Source: Spirulina sp. DLM2.Bin59 (GTDB taxonomy: Bacteria; Cyanobacteriota; Cyanobacteriia; Cyanobacteriales; Spirulinaceae). From it: a stretch of 7,501 bases of DNA. The first letter of the stretch is position 1, and every line of letters starts with the position of its first letter. The stretch covers positions 1 to 7,501 of the forward strand of contig RECT01000133.1 of the NCBI GenBank assembly GCA_007693875.1. Reading direction: 5' to 3'. A model generated the notes under the pieces. It worked only from the letters and a program-made list of their open reading frames with translations, ran no database searches and was not told where the DNA came from. The position numbers were made by a program, and so were the translations under genes. Below, piece after piece: positions 6,432 to 7,501 of this stretch.

Positions 6432-6860
6432 ATGATTAACAAAGTTTCGTCCCGATTTTTTAGCCATCCCGCCGATGTGCCCCTCAGTGCCACCGATGCC
6501 GCTGGTGTGCTCTATTTTGGGCGGTTGTTCGATCTCTGTCATAGCGCCTATGAGGCGGCCTTGAAGGCCGGGGCAAAACCCCTCAGGGCCTACCTCACTG
6601 GGGATATCATCCTCCCCATTGTCCGCTGTGAGGCCCAATTCAAGCAACCGATCTACTGTAGTGACAGTCTCCGCATTGACCTCGGTCTTGGGGAGATTAA
6701 AGACAGTGGATTTCAAATTCACTATCATCTTTACCGGGTCACAGAGGGGGATCTGTTATGTGCCACGGCCATGACCCACCATGTTTGTATCGATCGCCAC
6801 AGTCGCCAACGAGTCAGCCTGCCGCCGGAATTGGTGACGATGCTCACTCCATCACCTTAA
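6432..6860 (+). CDS. menI: 1,4-dihydroxy-2-naphthoyl-CoA hydrolase (hotdog-fold thioesterase)
   Basis: This enzyme hydrolyses 1,4-dihydroxy-2-naphthoyl-CoA to the free acid in phylloquinone (vitamin K1) synthesis, supplying the photosystem I quinone. It is a single hotdog domain of 142 residues (144 from the ATG at 6426), normal for the 4HBT-type family to which the characterised Synechocystis enzyme Slr0204 belongs. The active-site segment LSATDAAGVLYFGRLFDLCHSAYEAAL carries the catalytic Asp (residue 22 from this start) before AAGVLYF. The central strands PIVRCEAQFKQPIYCSD and LRIDLGLGEI and the terminal strand TAMTHHVCID fit the fold. It stands alone, divergent from the ABC ATPase gene and convergent with the Uma2 gene. 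A thioesterase of related specificity is possible, but the cyanobacterial context and motif make the DHNA-CoA assignment likely. Confidence 0.82.
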   Translation: MINKVSSRFFSHPADVPLSATDAAGVLYFGRLFDLCHSAYEAALKAGAKPLRAYLTGDIILPIVRCEAQFKQPIYCSDSLRIDLGLGEIKDSGFQIHYHLYRVTEGDLLCATAMTHHVCIDRHSRQRVSLPPELVTMLTPSP

Positions 6861-6880
6861 ATTCCTTGCCCGACCTGAGT

Positions 6881-6923
6881 CCCAATCAATCAGGGCATTG
6901 GGGGAGATCCTTAATAGATCCCC
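6881..6923. terminator. Two hairpin candidates between convergent genes
   Basis: CCCAAT (6881-6886) pairs with ATTGGG (6897-6902) over a 10-base loop. Next to it, GGGG-AG-ATC (6901-6909) can pair with GATCCCC (6917-6923), with a 2-base bulge. The two stems share bases 6901-6902. They lie between the thioesterase stop and the Uma2-family stop, where a bidirectional terminator would be expected. The T-rich tail after the second stem is weak (CTTTACAATT). Confidence 0.4.
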
Positions 6924-6924
6924 T

Positions 6925-7501
6925 TTACAATTCCTCCGGGTTCAGGCCCTGATCCCGCAATAGGGCGGCGAGTCGTTCCGCCCGTTGGCGTTCAGCGTCT
7001 GCTCGCTGACGTTCAGCGTCCGCCCGTTGGCGTTCTTGCTCTAATTCCAGTTCAACTTGTTCGACTCGTTCTGTTGCTTCTTGGGCCCGATGATGTTCAA
7101 TGCTGGCGCGTTCAGTGCCAGTGAGGAGTAAGTTTCCTTGACGATCCCACCAACGCAGCCAGGGTAATTCGACATTGCCATACTGGCCCTGCCAAATCCC
7201 TAACTCCACGCCCATGGGGTCAATGGGGTAGTGACCCCGCTCATTGGCGGCTACTAGCTCGTAATGATTGGTGATCAGTTGATAGACCTCAACCGTAGCC
7301 CGCTCCACTTCATAAATGGCATAAAACGCCGGCCGAATGATTTGTTCGTAGACCCAAAATTTACCCGGTTTTTGGCGATCGCCCGTCACCTGCGCTAGAG
7401 GAGTGCGATCGCGCTCCTCAGAGCCATCCCCAGAAACAAACTCAATGGCAATTAAAGGGGGGATATATTCCTGCCATAATACATAAGAACGCCTCACCTG
7501 G
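6925..7501 (-). CDS. Uma2 family (DUF820) endonuclease-like protein with coiled-coil tail, N-terminus outside window
   Basis: This is the C-terminal part of a Uma2/DUF820 protein, a restriction-endonuclease-like fold hugely expanded in cyanobacteria and of mostly unknown function. The reading frame is open to the window end. The GTG at 7497 sits inside the family block RRSYVLWQEYIPPLIAIEFVS and is not a real start. Counting from that codon, Glu19 in IAIEF and Lys43 or Lys46 in GDRQKPGKFWVYEQ are the plausible remains of the D-ExK type site; the upstream Asp would lie outside. The core ends near residue 125. A charged coiled coil (about 130-180) follows, rich in Glu/Gln/Arg and containing a seven-residue repeat (DAERQRA), then the common cyanobacterial ending LAALLRDQGLNPEEL. 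Two HIP1 sites lie in the gene. Whether it is active cannot be told. Confidence 0.85.
   Translation of the reverse strand, partial: QVRRSYVLWQEYIPPLIAIEFVSGDGSEERDRTPLAQVTGDRQKPGKFWVYEQIIRPAFYAIYEVERATVEVYQLITNHYELVAANERGHYPIDPMGVELGIWQGQYGNVELPWLRWWDRQGNLLLTGTERASIEHHRAQEATERVEQVELELEQERQRADAERQRADAERQRAERLAALLRDQGLNPEEL
6979..7041 (-). repeat. Three tandem 21-bp units coding the coiled-coil heptads
   Basis: Units at 6979-6999, 7000-7020 and 7021-7041 each encode seven residues of the Uma2-family tail. Units one and two both encode DAERQRA and differ at four bases, all at third codon positions. Unit three matches unit one for its first 15 bases, then diverges. Confidence 0.8.

Noticed and set aside
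6979..7041. CRISPR-like array
   Set aside because: The 21-bp units are directly tandem without spacers and lie in frame in a coding coiled coil.
6925..7497. Complete 190-residue gene starting with GTG at 7497
   Set aside because: The frame continues to the window end, and the GTG lies within a conserved Uma2-family block, so the gene is partial.

Overview
The window comes from a cyanobacterium. It carries the end of a Mg-chelatase D subunit gene (chlD), a Ycf51-family gene and a phylloquinone-pathway thioesterase gene. It also holds ten copies of the HIP1 octamer GCGATCGC (starts 1074, 3505, 4007, 4119, 4795, 4817, 5754, 6210, 7375, 7405), a hallmark of many cyanobacterial genomes. I cannot name the genus.

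Layout. Bases 1-1541 (+): the C-terminal half of chlD (chlorophyll synthesis), then ycf51 24 bases later, probably co-transcribed. Bases 1565-1594: a long G/C-armed palindrome. Bases 1620-3385 (+): two overlapping genes, an ABC/SMC-type AAA ATPase and a PIN-like nuclease, in visibly AT-richer DNA without HIP1 sites. This is the accessory-looking part of the window. Bases 3485-4453 (-) and 4547-5515 (+): a divergent pair of multi-pass membrane protein genes, a SpoIIM/DUF95-family protein and a protein resembling the membrane domain of glycerophosphodiester phosphodiesterases. Bases 5525-6343 (-): an ABC transporter ATPase of the LolD/MacB/DevA type without an adjacent permease. Bases 6432-6860 (+): a hotdog-fold 1,4-dihydroxy-2-naphthoyl-CoA thioesterase. 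Bases 6925-7501 (-): a Uma2-family (DUF820) protein with a coiled-coil tail, cut by the window end.

How the genes fit together. ChlD and the thioesterase are housekeeping genes for photosynthetic cofactors (chlorophyll and phylloquinone). The divergent membrane pair probably works in the cell envelope. The ATPase-PIN pair is the best candidate for an undescribed system. The ATPase has complete nucleotide-binding motifs but no nuclease domain of its own. The overlapping downstream gene supplies all four acidic positions expected of a PIN nuclease. That is the architecture of a two-gene sensor-plus-effector conflict (anti-phage) module, but I could not match it with confidence to a named system.
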